A stretch of DNA of 64,000 nucleotides from Gonocerus acuteangulatus (GCA_946811695.1 OX328128.1:30674562-30738561), one strand, 5' to 3'; positions 41,225 to 54,116 are shown, counted from the first letter of the stretch. Notes: a model not told the origin generated them from the letters alone. Numbers and translations: made by a program.

Positions 41225-42451
41225 GGCTCATCTACATCTAGGTCATTAGCGCCGACATCCAGGGTTTAGCGAGGAATTTTACCAGCGAGCCGTGGGATGA
41301 TAAAATTCCTGCCGGAGGTTGGGAATCGAACCCACCATCTCCCGCTTATGAATCCAAGGCGCTAGCCATTAGACCACGGGAGACCCCGGTTCCTGTTCAT
41401 ATCCCTATTCTCATTTGAAAAGCATAGAATAGAAACAGATAATATTTTCCTTCATGTTTTATGGCTATACCTGGGGTCAGGTCCGCAAGACCCTAGAAAC
41501 CTCTTCTAGCGATACTTCGTTTCATACGTTTCAATGAATTGGAAAATATCAAAAATTTTCACATATTCCTGTGTTCTTTTACTATAGTAATAATTCTACA
41601 GATAAAATCAATTAAAAAATAAAATAAAAAAACCAACAGCATAAAGGCAATTGAAAATATTCAAAAGACGTCATCGAATCTTTTTCTCTTGGCAAGCTAT
41701 ATTTCTAACAATGAATTGTTTTTCTTATTTTGCCTAATCTGTTTTATTGTAAAATACATTATCCAACTATAAGCAATTAAAAAATAACAAGGAATAAAAA
41801 CAGACAAAAAGAACAGTTCGAATAAGCAAAATCAATTACTTTAATGTTTTAAGCACTTATTTCTCCGATTGACATCGCCTAATCAAAACTTTTATTAGAA
41901 CCTTTTTTGTAGAAAATTTAGTAAGCTTTCTAATGGTATTCTTTCGTTTCCCAAGATTCTCAACCTTTTTCGAGATATTAAGGAAAATATACAAAGTTAC
42001 CAAAACTTTTTATGTCTGTTAATAAAATATTTTATTCTAACCCTTCCTTAACTCCAAACGTAACCAAAATTTCAACATATTAGTTTTAATGATAGTAAAA
42101 CATGCAGAAAATGTTTCAACTGAATCCCATGCTTCTAAGTATCCAAACCAAAAACGGTATTCAAAAAGTATTTTTCCAATTTTCTCAAAAACGGTTAAAG
42201 CTATCGCCTTGAAAATGGTTTCATTCGTTTCCCTAGCCAAAGAAGCCTATAAAACGAGTACTTACAAGCTTATGAACTCAAAAACGTAAGCGTTACGATT
42301 TTTTTGCGCGAATTTCGCCCCAAACGCCATCTTCCAGTGGGCGGATTTTGCTGGTTAACGAACTTGACCTTTCAAATTGGACGACAGATTGTTGTACCAA
42401 ATTTCATCAAAATCGGACCATCAGGGAAGCCAGAAATCCGCGAACAGACAA

Positions 42452-42520
<69 letters not shown>

Positions 42521-42660
42521 CAAATTTTAACCACCGTTATTTTCGGTCTCTAGGGGTTCTGAAACGCGAAATTTTCTAGTCGGCACTTCAGGATTGTTTC
42601 ATTGTATCAACCTTATAAGCGGGGTTCCTCCCTATGGGGGAGGGAGGAACCGCGCTAAAA
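41129..42660 (+). mobile_element. HINE-A element carrying a SINE
   Basis: Head AAAAAGTCCGACTCGCAGGA, TTAGCGCGGTTCC; tail hairpin and GGAACCGCGCTAAAA. The LINE reading frame is continuous across it (SLSKYKK, then SNILSKHLYK), so it inserted in an A run with no sequence duplication. SINE at 41176-41386; (AT)n at 42460-42500. Confidence 0.75.
41162..41400 (-). mobile_element. tRNA-derived SINE S2 with 14-bp target duplication
   Basis: CGGTTCCAGTTCAT (41162-41175) and CGGTTCCTGTTCAT (41387-41400) flank it. Minus strand: CTCCCGTGGTCTAATGGCTA (A box region), GGTGGGTTCGATTCCCAAC (B box), body CCCTGGATGTCGGCGC, long poly-A. Confidence 0.85.
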
Positions 42661-42781
42661 GTCAAACATATTATCCAAACATTTATACAAAACTAACTTC
42701 TTGGACTTCTTAAATCGACAAACTAACTACATCCTTGAATACACCGATGGTTCAAATACAAAACACGGCATTGGATCGGCA

Positions 42782-43093
42782 CAGTGTTGGGCAAAAATCA
42801 TTCAGAATAATGAATAATGAATAAATTTGATATTTCATTCTGAATAATGAATAATTTTTCATTCATTATTCAGTGAATAAATGAATAACGTAAATTTTTA
42901 TTTTTATTCATTATTGAATAACAATGATTTATTGAATGAAATTTTTTATTGATTGAAAATGATTTTATTGAATAAAAATGATTTATTGAATGAAAATTTT
43001 TATTGAATAAAAATGATTTATTTGAGTGAAATTTTTCGTTAAGTACATCAAAATTTTTCTTTCTTTTAATGAAAACTATATATAAGAGTGATA

Positions 43094-43167
<74 letters not shown>

Positions 43168-45140
43168 CACGTGTCTGTCTGTTTGTTCCTTATACAAATC
43201 CACACCGTTTGACCGATTTTGACAAAACTTGGAATACTGGTAGGTCTTCATACGGGAAGTCTCGTAGGCTAAATCAAAATCGTCTACCAGCTGTCAGTCT
43301 GTATGTTTATTCCTTCTACAAATCCACACCGTTTGACCGATTTTGACCAAACTTGGAACACAGGTAGGTCTTATCCAGGGAGTGTCGTAGGCTAATCTAA
43401 AAACGTCCACCAGGTGTTTATCTGTATGTTTGTTCCGTATACAAATTCACACCGTTTGACCGATTTTGACCAATCTTGGCACACTGGCAGGTCTCGATAC
43501 GGGGAGTATCATAGGCTAAGTCAAAAAAATCTACCAGCTGTCTGTATGTATGTTTGTTATTTATACAAATCCACATCGTTTGACCGATTTTGATCAAACT
43601 TGGAACACAGGTATTTCTTGATAGGGGGATTGTCATAGGATCGGTCAAAAACGTCTACCAGTTGTATGTCTGTATGATTGTTCCTTATACAGATCCTCAC
43701 CTTTTGACCGATTTTGACCAAACTCGGAACATAGGTAGGTCTTGATAGGGGGATTGGCTTAAGTTAGGTCAAAAACGTCTATCAGCTGTCTGTCTGAATG
43801 TTTGCTCGTTATATAAATCCACACCGTTTGACCGATTTTGATCAAACTTGACACACAGGTAGGTTTTGATACGGGGAGTGTCATAGGCTAGGTCAAAAAC
43901 GTGTACCATCTGTTTGTCTGCCTGGTTGGTCCTTATTCATATCCACACCGTTTGACCGATTTTGACCAAACTTGGCGCACATGTAGGTCGTGATCCGGGG
44001 GTGTTACAGGCAACGTAAAAATTGTCTAGGACTAACAGTTCGGAGGTTACAGGTTCGCAACTGTAAACCCGAACAGTTACAGATTTGTGTTATTATATTT
44101 TAATATTACTTACTTGGTTTGTAACGTTGCTGCCATGAAAATTAAATTTTAATGATAGGCTTATAATAGCCATTATTTAAAAAAAATTATAATGCCTAAT
44201 TATGTTTTTCTATCACACGAGAACTAATTATTCAAATAAGCTTTCAAGGTCTCTCACTTTTCAAAATGTTCATAACTGAGCTTATGTGCTTTGGGAATAT
44301 TTGTCTTGCTAGCGAATGAAAACAGTCTTTCAACTGGCGCAGATATTTAAAATTATTTAACATACTCTTCTTCCTGATTTTCAAAAAATTGCAAGCTTGG
44401 ACTTCTGCTTTCGTAAGAGAGTCGTCGCTTGTTACGGTATCGACATTTCCAAAATCAAAAAAATCATTAACTTTAGATAGGCGAGCTGTAGGTGTCACCT
44501 CCATTAGTGCATTTACCTCTTCTAGAACGTTTTATTTAAAAAATCCAAAAATTTCGTCAAGTTTCAATTCCGCATGGATATCACTCAACATAAATGCTAT
44601 TCTATCAAATGAATGGGAATTTTGAAATGGGCGGCAAGCAAGAGCAGCTGACTGCCTTTAAAAATTGTTGTCCATCCAGCGAGCAGTCACGCCAAAAGAA
44701 AAACGTCTGCGTTTTGCAGACGAGATGTCTGCAGTAGTACACACATACTTACACTTTCGTTTTACGTACACCATTTTGACGTAGCCTAAGACATTCCCCA
44801 GATCAATACCTACCTGTGTCCCAAGTTTAGTCAAAAACGGTCAAACGGTGTGGATTTGTATAAGGAACAAACATACAGACAGGCAGCTGGTAGACGTTTT
44901 TGACTTATCCTATGACAATTCCCCTATCAAGATCTCCCTGTGTACCGAGTTTGGTCAAAATCGGACGAAGGGTGTGGATTTTTATAAGGAGCAAACATAC
45001 AGACAGACAGCTGGTAGGCCTTTTTGGAATAGCCCACGACACTTCGTGGATCAAGACCTACCTGTGTGCCGAGTTTGGCCAAAATCGGTCAAACGGTCTG
45101 GTTGTGTATAAAGAACAAAGAGACACGTGATTTATATATA

Positions 45141-45196
<56 letters not shown>

Positions 45197-45420
45197 AAAA
45201 AAGTTAAAAAAAAAAAAAAAAATCAGTCAATGAATAACTGAATAACTGAATGAATTCTTATTCAATAAAAATTTATTGAATAATGATCCAAACCTGTTAT
45301 TCATAGAATAAAAAATTATTCAGTGTATGAATAACGTAATCAATGAATAAATTATTATTCAATAAAAATTTATTTGAATGATCATTGAATAAAAAAATTA
45401 TTGAATAATGCCCAACTCTG
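42782..45420. mobile_element. hAT-type element, 2.6 kb, decayed
   Basis: TIRs CAGTGTTGGGCA and TGCCCAACTCTG (1 mismatch in 12); 8-bp target duplication GATCGGCA (42774-42781, 45421-45428). Both ends are full of GAATAA/TTATTGAA subterminal repeats. Inside are two arrays of a ~120-bp CCAAACTTGG-type repeat (43170-44030, 44765-45130), (AT)n at 43097-43164 and 45138-45187, and a transposase remnant. Confidence 0.85.
44255..44350 (-). pseudogene. hAT transposase C-terminal (dimerisation) remnant
   Basis: One minus-strand frame gives ISAPVERLFSFASKTNIPKA followed by HKLSYEHFEK and a stop. SAPVERLFS is the hAT C-terminal signature. The frame upstream is broken by a stop and frameshift. Confidence 0.75.
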
Positions 45421-45980
45421 GATCGGCAGCCATTGTAAATGGCACTATCTACAAGCAAAAACTTCCGGCGCTGTACAACATACTAGAAGCTGAACTCCAT
45501 GCAATATTTCTTGCCCTCACTAACACTCCTCCATCACAACACACAAACATTATCATCTGTAAAGATTCTCTCAGTTCACTACACATATTACAGAACTTAT
45601 ACACTCAACATCCCAAAGCAATCCAAATCAAACAACACATCTACAATTTACAACTTTCAGGCATACATACAAGAATATATTGGCTGCCAGGACATGAAGA
45701 CCTAGGACTTAGTACGACTGTAGACGAACAATCAAAATTGGCTACTCAAGACTTAACAATTCAACCAATAGACATTTTTTACCAGGACCTTACGAGACAG
45801 GCTAAACACCAAATCACAAACAAATGGCAAAATGACTGGACAAACCTATCTACCAACAACAAACTGCGACAAATAAAACGGAACATCGCGGAATGGCCTT
45901 CCAGTCACAGACAAAACAGAAGAGAAGAAGTAGTACTAACTAGACCCAGAATTGGACATACACGAATAACACACGACTAA

Positions 45981-46514
45981 AAAAGAATCTCAATCTCAAT
46001 ATTATATTCAAACAATTGCAGTACAAAACATAAGGAAGGTATTACGCCACTTGGTAAACTGTAAAGAACGATAACATGTAATTAATGAATTAGTAACTAT
46101 GTCTAATTGCGTAATCCGATTGATCAACCAGATGTATATAAATAATACCATTTGTTTTTAGATATATATGTATTGTTTGTTTTTAAATGTATATATATAT
46201 ATACCATTTTTCTTTAGATGTATATATATTGTCATTTGTATATACTATTCGTTTTTAGATGTCAATATATTGCCATTTCTACATATAATTTGTTTATAGA
46301 TGTATAATAATAGATGTAATATATATATATATATATGTGTGTGTGTGTATATATGTGTATATATATATATGTGTGTGTGTATATATATGTATGTGTGTAT
46401 GTGTATATATATTTAGATGTATACCATTTGTTTTTAGATGTAGATATGCAATAACTGTTTGGAGCGAAACGCCTTAGATGCGCATGGATGCTCATAAATA
46501 AATGTTAAAAAAAG
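45981..46514 (+). repeat. LINE 3' UTR with internal tandem
   Basis: Repeats of the type CATTTGTTTTTAGATGTATA separated by AT/GT runs, ending GGATGCTCATAAATAAATG and A(n). Confidence 0.7.
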
Positions 46515-47220
46515 AATCATTTGCTTCCAGAGGTATGTTAATACATGATACTGTACTACTTAATAAATACACAAAAACTTCACATTCCGTCTTTTGATCT
46601 GACGCAGGAACAGGATACAGTCCCCCAAGAAAGAGATAGCGCTCCTCCAGGCGGCTTTGGGAACCTACGTCAGGCGGGCAGACGTATGAAACAGAGTTTA
46701 AAGTAAACCCTCCTTTCCAATTGACCGATTTACTTCATTCTCATGAGATACCACCGACGTATACCGCGTTTCGTTACAATACAGCAGAAATTACGACCGG
46801 TATGAGTATATTAGTAATTTAGGTCCGGAGTAAACCCCCCCCCCCTCCAAATAACCGGATTTATTTTATGTTTACAACCCATTTATCTCCCTTGATTACC
46901 ACCACGAATACCGAGTTTCGTTGAAATGTAACACAAATTACGGCTGGTAGTGGCAAATTGGTAATGCGGGTCCGGAGTAACCCCCCCCCCCTCCTAATGA
47001 ACCGATTTAGTTTATTTTTACAACGTATTTCTATCTTTAGATGAACATAACGAATACCGAGTTACGTTGAAATATAACAAAAACTATGGCTGGCATGGTC
47101 AAATTAGTGTTTTCGGTCCGGGGTAAACCCCCCTCTCGGTGGGCCGATTTTGGTGGTTAACGAACTCGTTCAATCGTTTGCTAATCGAACGCTATATACC
47201 ACGTTTCGTGAAGAAAAAAC
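46515..47220 (+). mobile_element. HINE-B, internal part after the LINE
   Basis: Continues the element begun at 39503; has the GGAACAGGATACAGTC and GAGTAAACCCCC units. It ends at CGTGAAGAAAAAACAAAA, where another HINE-B begins; its own 3' end is missing. Confidence 0.65.
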
Positions 47221-48166
47221 AAAAGTCCGTCACGCAGGAGCTGCATAACTAAGCACTTTCCTCAGTATTTGGGTAGTGTGACTGCTTTCCAGAACAATTT
47301 GCTTAAAATATCCTACATAAATAAAATAAAAACATGAATAGTTCTCTTTTAAATTTGTAATGAGTAACTGATCAATTATTAATTTGCTTTCAGAGTTATG
47401 TTTACACATGGTACCTACTACACTACGTAATAACGTTATAATAATATTACAAATTAAACCCCCGCTTTCCGATTGACCGATTCAGCTCATTTTCACAACA
47501 CTTCTTTTTCATGAGTTACCCACGACGTATACCGCGTTTCGTTACAATACAATAGAAATTACGACCGGTATGAGTATATTAGGAATTTGGGTCCGGAGTA
47601 AACCCCCCCTTCTAATGAACCGATTTAGTTTATTTTTACAACACATATTTACCTGTAGATTACCACTACGAATACCGAGTTTCGTCAAAATATACCAAAA
47701 ATCACGGCTGCTAGTGGCGAATTGGTATTGTGGGTCCGGAGTAACCCCCCCCCCCTCCTAATGAACCGATTTAGTTCATTATTATATCTCACTTTTCTCT
47801 CTATATTACCACTACGAATACCAAGTTTCGTTGAAATATAACAAATATTACGGCTGACATGGTCAAATTAGTGTTTTGGGTTCGGGGTAAACCCCCCCTT
47901 CCGGTGGACCGACTTTGGTGGTTAACGAACTCGTTCAATCGTTTGCTAATTGAATGCTGTATACCAAGTTTCGTGACGAAAAAACAAGAACTCTGGCCGC
48001 TATCGTGTTAACAGACACACATATATATATAGATATATATAAATTTTAACGGGGGTCATTTTCGGTGTCTACTAGGTAGGATCCATAAAGATTTGAAGAA
48101 ATTTTTCAAAAATTCCGTCATAAGTCCAACCTCAACAGCTACTTTCCTTCGGAGGAAAGTGCTAAA
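47221..48166 (+). mobile_element. HINE-B element, full length, inserted in a HINE-B
   Basis: Head AAAAGTCCGTCACGCAGGAG, TAAGCACTTTCCTC; tail CTTCGGAGGAAAGTGCTAAAA. A short internal deletion removes the GGAACAGGATACAG block; (AT)n is only about 10 bp. Confidence 0.7.
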
Positions 48167-48546
48167 AAAAATAAATCCACGAAAATATTTCGAAAATTCT
48201 AACCTTAAAACGTTTTTCTTGATTTTCCAAAACTTTTGCAAAGTTGTCATCAATCACTTTGGAACTGAGTGACTCATATGATCGTCATAACTTCAATACT
48301 GGAGTGGAATTTACATGTATTTTGTTAAATAACTTTAAATGTGTGCAATTCAATTATTGTACTTCGTGATCGGTCAGTACTTTTGTTAGTTTATATTTCA
48401 TTATTAGAAATTTGATTAATTTTTAATTAGTCGATGTACTTGATAGTAATCGTATAGATGTCGTTCTTTGGTTGTCTTCTTGTATTTTTTATTGTATTTG
48501 TTTGGCAGTAGTCCTAGGAGTTTTATTGTATATAATAACTAGTTAT

Positions 48547-48758
48547 TTTTTTTTTTTTATTTTTTTTATATTTTTTTTTTTTTTTTTTTTTTACGGCGCA
48601 TCTACATCTAGGTCATTAGCGCCGACATCCAGGGTGCAGCGAGGAATTTTACCAGCGAGCCGTGGGATGATAAAATTCCTGCCGGAGGTTGGGAATCGAA
48701 CCCACCATCTCCCGCTTATGAATCCAAGGCGCTAGCCATTAGACCACGGGAGACTCCA
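48547..48758 (-). mobile_element. tRNA-derived SINE S2, independent copy
   Basis: Same head and body as 41162-41400, with T-rich plus-strand tail 48547-48592. Possible target repeat TAGTTATT on both sides. Confidence 0.8.
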
Positions 48759-49334
48759 AGTAGTTATTATTAGATTTATATATTGTGAGGCAAGTTTATT
48801 TGCTAAAAAAAAACGAAATTGGCAATACCTGAAAATTTTAAATGTGGAGATGGTGATCCGTGAAGTATTCGCTGGATACTGATTATCTTAAGTTATTCCA
48901 ACTTATATTCCTAGAGGCTGGTTTAATTAAAATGCTATTCTCAAGGAATATCTTTTCTCTCATTGAAAATTGTGGGAAATTATTAACGAGTACTACAAAA
49001 AAATGAATTGTCTTCACATGTGCTGCGGTTGGTTTTAGTTCAATGGACATTAATTACTTATCGTGTTTTGCTGAGAAATTTGCTAAAAAAAAACAAACAA
49101 AAAAAACAACTATTTTCAATTAAAAACTGAGGCAAACAGGGAAAAAATACGTTCAAAATCACGAAACCGACTCTATAAAGAATTTATTAAGAAACGTTCT
49201 TCTAAGAAATTTAATAAGTTTTCGAATATATACTATACATTAACTAAGATATGGTAACGTGTTTCGATATATTTAAGAATATATCTGAATATTATTATTA
49301 TTATATCCTTCTGAAAATAAAGGTGGTTCAAATT

Positions 49335-49339
<5 letters not shown>

Positions 49340-49395
<56 letters not shown>

Positions 49396-49632
49396 TGTCT
49401 ATAGCCCATTCAGTTCGGTGAAATAGTTCTAATTCCGGCTGTGCGAAATTCGTACGATATATTCGCGACGCGTCGGTTCCGCCAATTGCATTTCCATTAC
49501 AATGAACTATACGCTACTTTAAAATCAATAAAAACTGATTATGTCTCGTTTAGGACCAGGGAAGGCTTTATCTGGGCAGGCAAGGTGATAGTGTTTGATA
49601 TATGGCGTTAGACCACAGGGAGAGACCCTTTT
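49340..49632 (+). repeat. (AT)n, foldback arm copy and SINE scrap
   Basis: AT run 49340-49392, then one arm of the 8.3-kb foldback (CTATAGCCCATTCAGTT, AAAAACTGATTATGTCTCGT), then GCGTTAGACCACAGGGAGAG from SINE S2. Confidence 0.6.
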
Positions 49633-50562
49633 TAGATATATCATTATACATTTCTTAACTTTGATTACATTTTATTTGCTACTTTTGCTCAAATTATGTT
49701 AATTTTCTTTACGTTATGATAATGTATTATAATTTATTTATTAATATTACCACTTTGTTCAAAGCTGAAGTTTCTACATGAACTAAATAGTTTGCTAATA
49801 ACCTCCGTTACGGTCCAGCAATAAATTAAAAAAAGATCTCGAAACCGGTTTCTACAAATTTTTGACAAGTACAGTTCTTAGCCGATTTTTGATAGGACGG
49901 CCTCATTCTGTGCCTCAATGGAGTAATATCCGCTTAGGGATTTGTCAAAAAAAACAAAAAAAAACAACAACAACACGTGTTTTTGCGTTTTTCTCGAAAA
50001 CAAGAAAATCCGCTTATGATATTGTCATTTTCCGGTTGTGGTTAATTTTATATGTTTTAAATGTGTATACATTTTTTTAAACGAAAGATTAAGACATAGC
50101 ATTAACTGTTTCTATTTTAACCTTTCCACGCTAAGATGACGCAGCTCCTGCGACTCCTTATTCGTCGTAATTACTTTATAAATATAATTATCCTATAAAT
50201 ATTTTAAGGTCATTATTCCAATCCCTATTTTTCCCCCTTGTTATATTATTTATAACGAATTCTCGTGATTTTTTTTTTACTCATGAATTTTAATGGGTTT
50301 AATTAAATGGATAACGTAAATAAAACACTTTTTTTATATATTGCGTGAGAAGGTAGCCACAATAATATTTGAAATATTTTTTTTTCAATTTTTCACATAA
50401 TATAATCAAGATTAGATTATTATATTTTATTTAAACAAGATGCCTAAATTAATTATTTCTTTTATACGTTTTAAAAAAGTCCGACTCGCTGAAGCTGCGT
50501 AATCTTAAAGCGTTTATATCCCTAGTGTCTTTTGGACAACTTGGAATAGAAACAGTTATTAC

Positions 50563-51371
50563 TAGAGCCCGGAAGTTAGGCAAAATGCCTTTTTTATCTG
50601 AATGGATATATTGAAGAATCAGATAGAAATAAATATGTTTCCGTGCATTTAGGAAGTGTAGCGACAATTTTTATTTTGCCTTTTTTGGCTATTTTATTAT
50701 TTAAAGCATTTTTTTGCCTTTTTTGCTCGTTATGCAATTTTTTTCTGCGATTTAAAAATTTTAAAAAGCACATAACGAATTTCGAATTTCAGTTCGTCGA
50801 AAACAAAAAAGGTTTCACAAATTAAATTATATTTTGCCGTCACAAATATCAATTCGAAAGCTTATTTTCCCAGCCCGTGGATTGACCCTCTATAAATAAC
50901 AGAGCCTTCCTTAGTAGAAGGAATGCACAGGCATAATGGATGTCAGGAAAGAGAAAGGAAGAGAGAAATACGTCTTCTTCCTCAGAAGCACACCTTTTTG
51001 CTGTGACAATGGTGTTGTTACCTGGTATTCCGGATTTAGAAATGATAAGATAATGCAGAGGAAGTTTTTCCATAATGAAAAACATTTTTTCTTAGAAGGT
51101 CTATGAGAGTTGATACTTTGATAAAGCATCTTTTTGTTGCTTGTAAGAAGGGAAAGTAAGAGCTTACTCTTAATTCTGTGATAAATTGATAATAAAGAAA
51201 TGAATGAGTATTTAAAATACATGTTTTCATTAATAATGAATGAGATTCCTCTTTGCCTTCACTCCTAATAAATGCCTATTTTAATGAAAAATACTGCCTA
51301 TTTTCAGTATTTCAAGTGCCTTTTTGCCTGCCTATTTTAACCAAAAATAAATGCCTATCTTCCGGGCTCTA
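50563..51371. mobile_element. hAT MITE, 809 bp, perfect 8-bp target duplication
   Basis: TIR TAGAGCCCGGAAGTTAGGCA, 19 of 20 matching the other end. GTTATTAC on both sides (50555-50562, 51372-51379) fits the nTnnnnAn hAT preference. TGCCTTTTT/TGCCTATTTT subterminal repeats at both ends. No transposase recognised. Confidence 0.85.
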
Positions 51372-52609
51372 GTTATTACTTTTTTAGATATTTTTTGAAA
51401 AATGTAAATACCCCCTTCAAATACATTTCGATGAAATGTGAAATGAGTTGCCTTAAAAACTAATGAACAGTTCAAATAAAGGAAACCAACAACTTCACAG
51501 TTTAAGGGGTAATACCTTTACCATTTTTTTATGGGCTAAAATTCTTCTTTAACCAATCAAAAATTATATCCAAGAGCGTTTATGTTAAGAAATTTTTTTT
51601 AAATGGGTAAAAAAAAAAAAAAAAAATACGATTTTCCGTGAAGTCCCGATGCCGAATGAGGGCGATGCTGATTTAAAGAAAAGTTTTTGAGCGAGCTTCG
51701 ATTGGCCCCATTTTAATTGTTAAGTTTTTTAGTCCCCCTTCAATACATTTCAAAATTAAAACCCCTTTTTTTTATTACAAGATTGTAAGAAAAAAAAAAT
51801 AAATAGGAACAATATGAAGATTTCAGAACATAAAACTTTAAAGTCTTTTTCTCAAAACTACGTTTTTCAAATCGGGCGATACTTTCCGTCTTCAATTTCT
51901 GTTCGATAAACTTCAAATTTTAAATGCAGCTTCCTAATGATAGTTGCTAGTAAAGTGCGTAGGAATGTTTTCGAATCATTGAATTTTGACGATTTTCGAC
52001 GGTGTTTTCACTAGAAAATGAATGATTGTTCACCATTATCGGATAAATTAATGATTCTTAAAAATCCTACTAGATTTAACCTTCTTCTTTCGAAATAATT
52101 TTAGTTGTTCATTCTAGATTAAAAATTGCCGCCTGCAGACAATACATTTATTTGTTATTTATAAATTCAAGAAACTTAACCAGTTTTATTGTAAAATACA
52201 TTATCCAACTATAAGCAATTAAGAAATAACAAGGAATAAAACCAGACAAAAAGAACCGTTCGAATAAACGAAATCAATTACTTCAAAGTTTAAGCACTTA
52301 TTTATCAGATTGACATCGCTTATTCAAAACTTTCTTAAGAACCTTTTTTGTAGACCATTTAGTAAGCTTTCGAATGGTAACCTTTCGCTTCCCAAGATTT
52401 TCAACCGTTTTCACTAGAAAATGAATAATTGTTCACCCTTATCGGATAAATTAATGATTCTTAAAAATCCTACGTACTTTACTAGATTTAACCTTCTTCT
52501 TTAGAAATAATTTTAGTTGCTCATTCTAGATTAAAAATTGCCACCTGCAGACAATACATTTATTTGTTATTTATAAATTCAAGAAAATGACTTTGATTTT
52601 ATTCATACA

Positions 52610-52617
<8 letters not shown>

Positions 52618-52643
<26 letters not shown>

Positions 52644-52750
52644 TGCATCTGCTACTGGGGCCATTAGCACTTCTCATCTTAACTCACACAAGTTAGTATG
52701 AACCCTTTAGGACTTATTACTCCGAATCAAAAATCGCCGGCCCATCAGAA
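52618..52750 (-). mobile_element. Poly-A retroposon fragment
   Basis: Plus-strand T run 52616-52640 then GTGCATCTGCTACTGGGGCC and ATTAGCACTTCTC; loosely like the SINE S2 tail (ATTAGCGCC). Class uncertain. Confidence 0.35.
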
Positions 52751-53400
52751 ATCATTTCAGAACATTAAGCTTTTGAATGGTAACTGTCCATTTACAAGGA
52801 TTCCCATCCATTGGCATATCCAGGTTGGATCATAATGTCGACATGATACGTTTGTTTCCTACCTACGAAGGGAGGAAGTAAAATCCCTGAAATGGGATCG
52901 AAATTCGTTTCTGAAAGAAAGAAAAATATTCATAGTTCCTTTATTCAGAAGTATTTAAATCACAAGAGAGACAATGAAATATTCTGTAAGCCTGATATCA
53001 ACAATTAGTCTTGTTTCGTTTTCTTTATTTTCAAAAGGAGTCTTTATCTTAACACTCAGATTTTCTAGAATAAATAACATTGACGTTAGTAATCAGAGTA
53101 AACATTTTTTAATTGTTCAGATTCTGTGATCAATGTGTGCTCAGATTCTGTATTTGTATACCCTTATCAGAGAAGATAAGAAATTATACTTCCTCTAATA
53201 TGATTATAATATAAAATATTTACATAACCCTCCTCCCCCTCAAGAAAAAAATAAGAAAAATTGAAACTTGGAAAGACAGGATCATGGTTTCTGTTAAGTT
53301 TTTGAGTTACCTGAATCCGGTGGACCCTATCAGAAACGAGTCTAGGTTGCTGTTTTATTTTGCAATGAAAGAACAATTTTCGAAATAACAAGTAAAAACG

Positions 53401-53586
53401 GGGGTATGGCTTTATGGCTCTAGTGGCTAGCGCGCTAGATTCATAAGCGAGAGATGGTGGGTTCGATCCCCACCGGCGGCAGGAATTTTCTTATCTCATG
53501 GCTCGCTGAGAAAATTCTTGGCTGCATCCTGGATGTCGGCGCTAATGGCCAAGATTTTTCGATGCACCGTAAAAAAAAGAAAAAAC
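53401..53586 (+). mobile_element. tRNA-derived SINE S2, diverged copy
   Basis: GGCTCTAGTGGCTAGCGCGC, GGTGGGTTCGATCCCCACC, CTGGATGTCGGCGCTAATGG and A-rich tail. Confidence 0.75.
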
Positions 53587-53633
53587 TGATATAATGAAGG
53601 GAGATAATGACCTCAGCAGCGAAGCACCAGACA

Positions 53634-53740
53634 AAAAGCTGTCACTCAGGAGCTGCATAACTAAGCACATTCCTAAGCAGGTAGATAGTGTGCATTGTAT
53701 TCCTGAATAATTTCTTTAATATAGCCTCCATAAATTAAAA
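53634..53740 (+). mobile_element. Diverged HINE-B 5' end
   Basis: AGCTGTCACTCAGGAGCTGC, ATAACTAAGCACATTCCTAA, then GTGTGCATTGTATTCCTG. Confidence 0.5.
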
Positions 53741-53861
53741 TACGAAAAAACATCCAAAGTTTATTTATTTAATTATTTGTGTAGGACTTCAAAACTGGCC
53801 ATTTAGCCCTCCCTCACCTTTTCTATTAATTTTTCTGTTCTTCAAATGTACTCGATAAAAA

Positions 53862-54116
53862 GTTCGTCACGCAGGAGCTGCATAACTAAGCACTTTCCTC
53901 AGAATTTGGGTAGTGTATACTGCTTTCCAGAACAATTTGCTTAAAATATCCTACATAAATAAAATAAAAACATGAATAGTTCTCTTTTAAATTTGTAATG
54001 AGTAACTGATCAATTATTAATTTGCTTCCAGATTTATGTTTACACATGGTACCTATTGCACTACGTAATAAATACAAAAAAAACACGTATTATCGTATTT
54101 TGATCTAAGGCAGGAA
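53862..54116 (+). mobile_element. HINE-B 5' part, cut by the 600-bp hairpin
   Basis: Head AAAGTTCGTCACGCAGGAGC, TAAGCACTTTCCTC, body to CTAAGGCAGGAAC. The 3' part does not reappear after the hairpin. Confidence 0.65.

Larger units (their letters stand above)
42661..45980 (+). pseudogene. LINE RNase H domain, split by a hAT element
   Basis: The first part reads NRQTNYILEYTDGSNTKHGI up to GSA at 42781; the second resumes at 45421 as AAIVNGTIYKQKLPAL, with EAELHAI and CKDSLSSL carrying the expected catalytic acidic residues, then IYWLPGHEDL. The domain ends at a TAA at 45980. Removing the hAT and one target copy restores one frame, so this part of the LINE was intact when the hAT arrived. Confidence 0.85.
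39690..46514 (+). mobile_element. Jockey-type LINE, 5'-truncated, with two insertions
   Basis: RT region 39690-41128, RNase H region 42661-42781 joined to 45421-45980, 3' UTR to A(n) at 46507-46513. A 14-bp target duplication (AATCATTTGCTGCC / AATCATTTGCTTCC) flanks it within a HINE-B. It contains HINE-A (41129-42660) and hAT (42782-45420). Confidence 0.85.
50473..52890 (+). mobile_element. Diverged HINE-A element containing a hAT
   Basis: Head AAAAAAGTCCGACTCGCTGA, then GGAATAGAAACAG; two ~300-bp body units (near 51900-52400, AAACTTTCTTAAGAACC); weak 3' end near 52850-52890 (TTTCCTACCTACGAAGGGAG). The hAT lies at 50563-51371. Confidence 0.45.
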
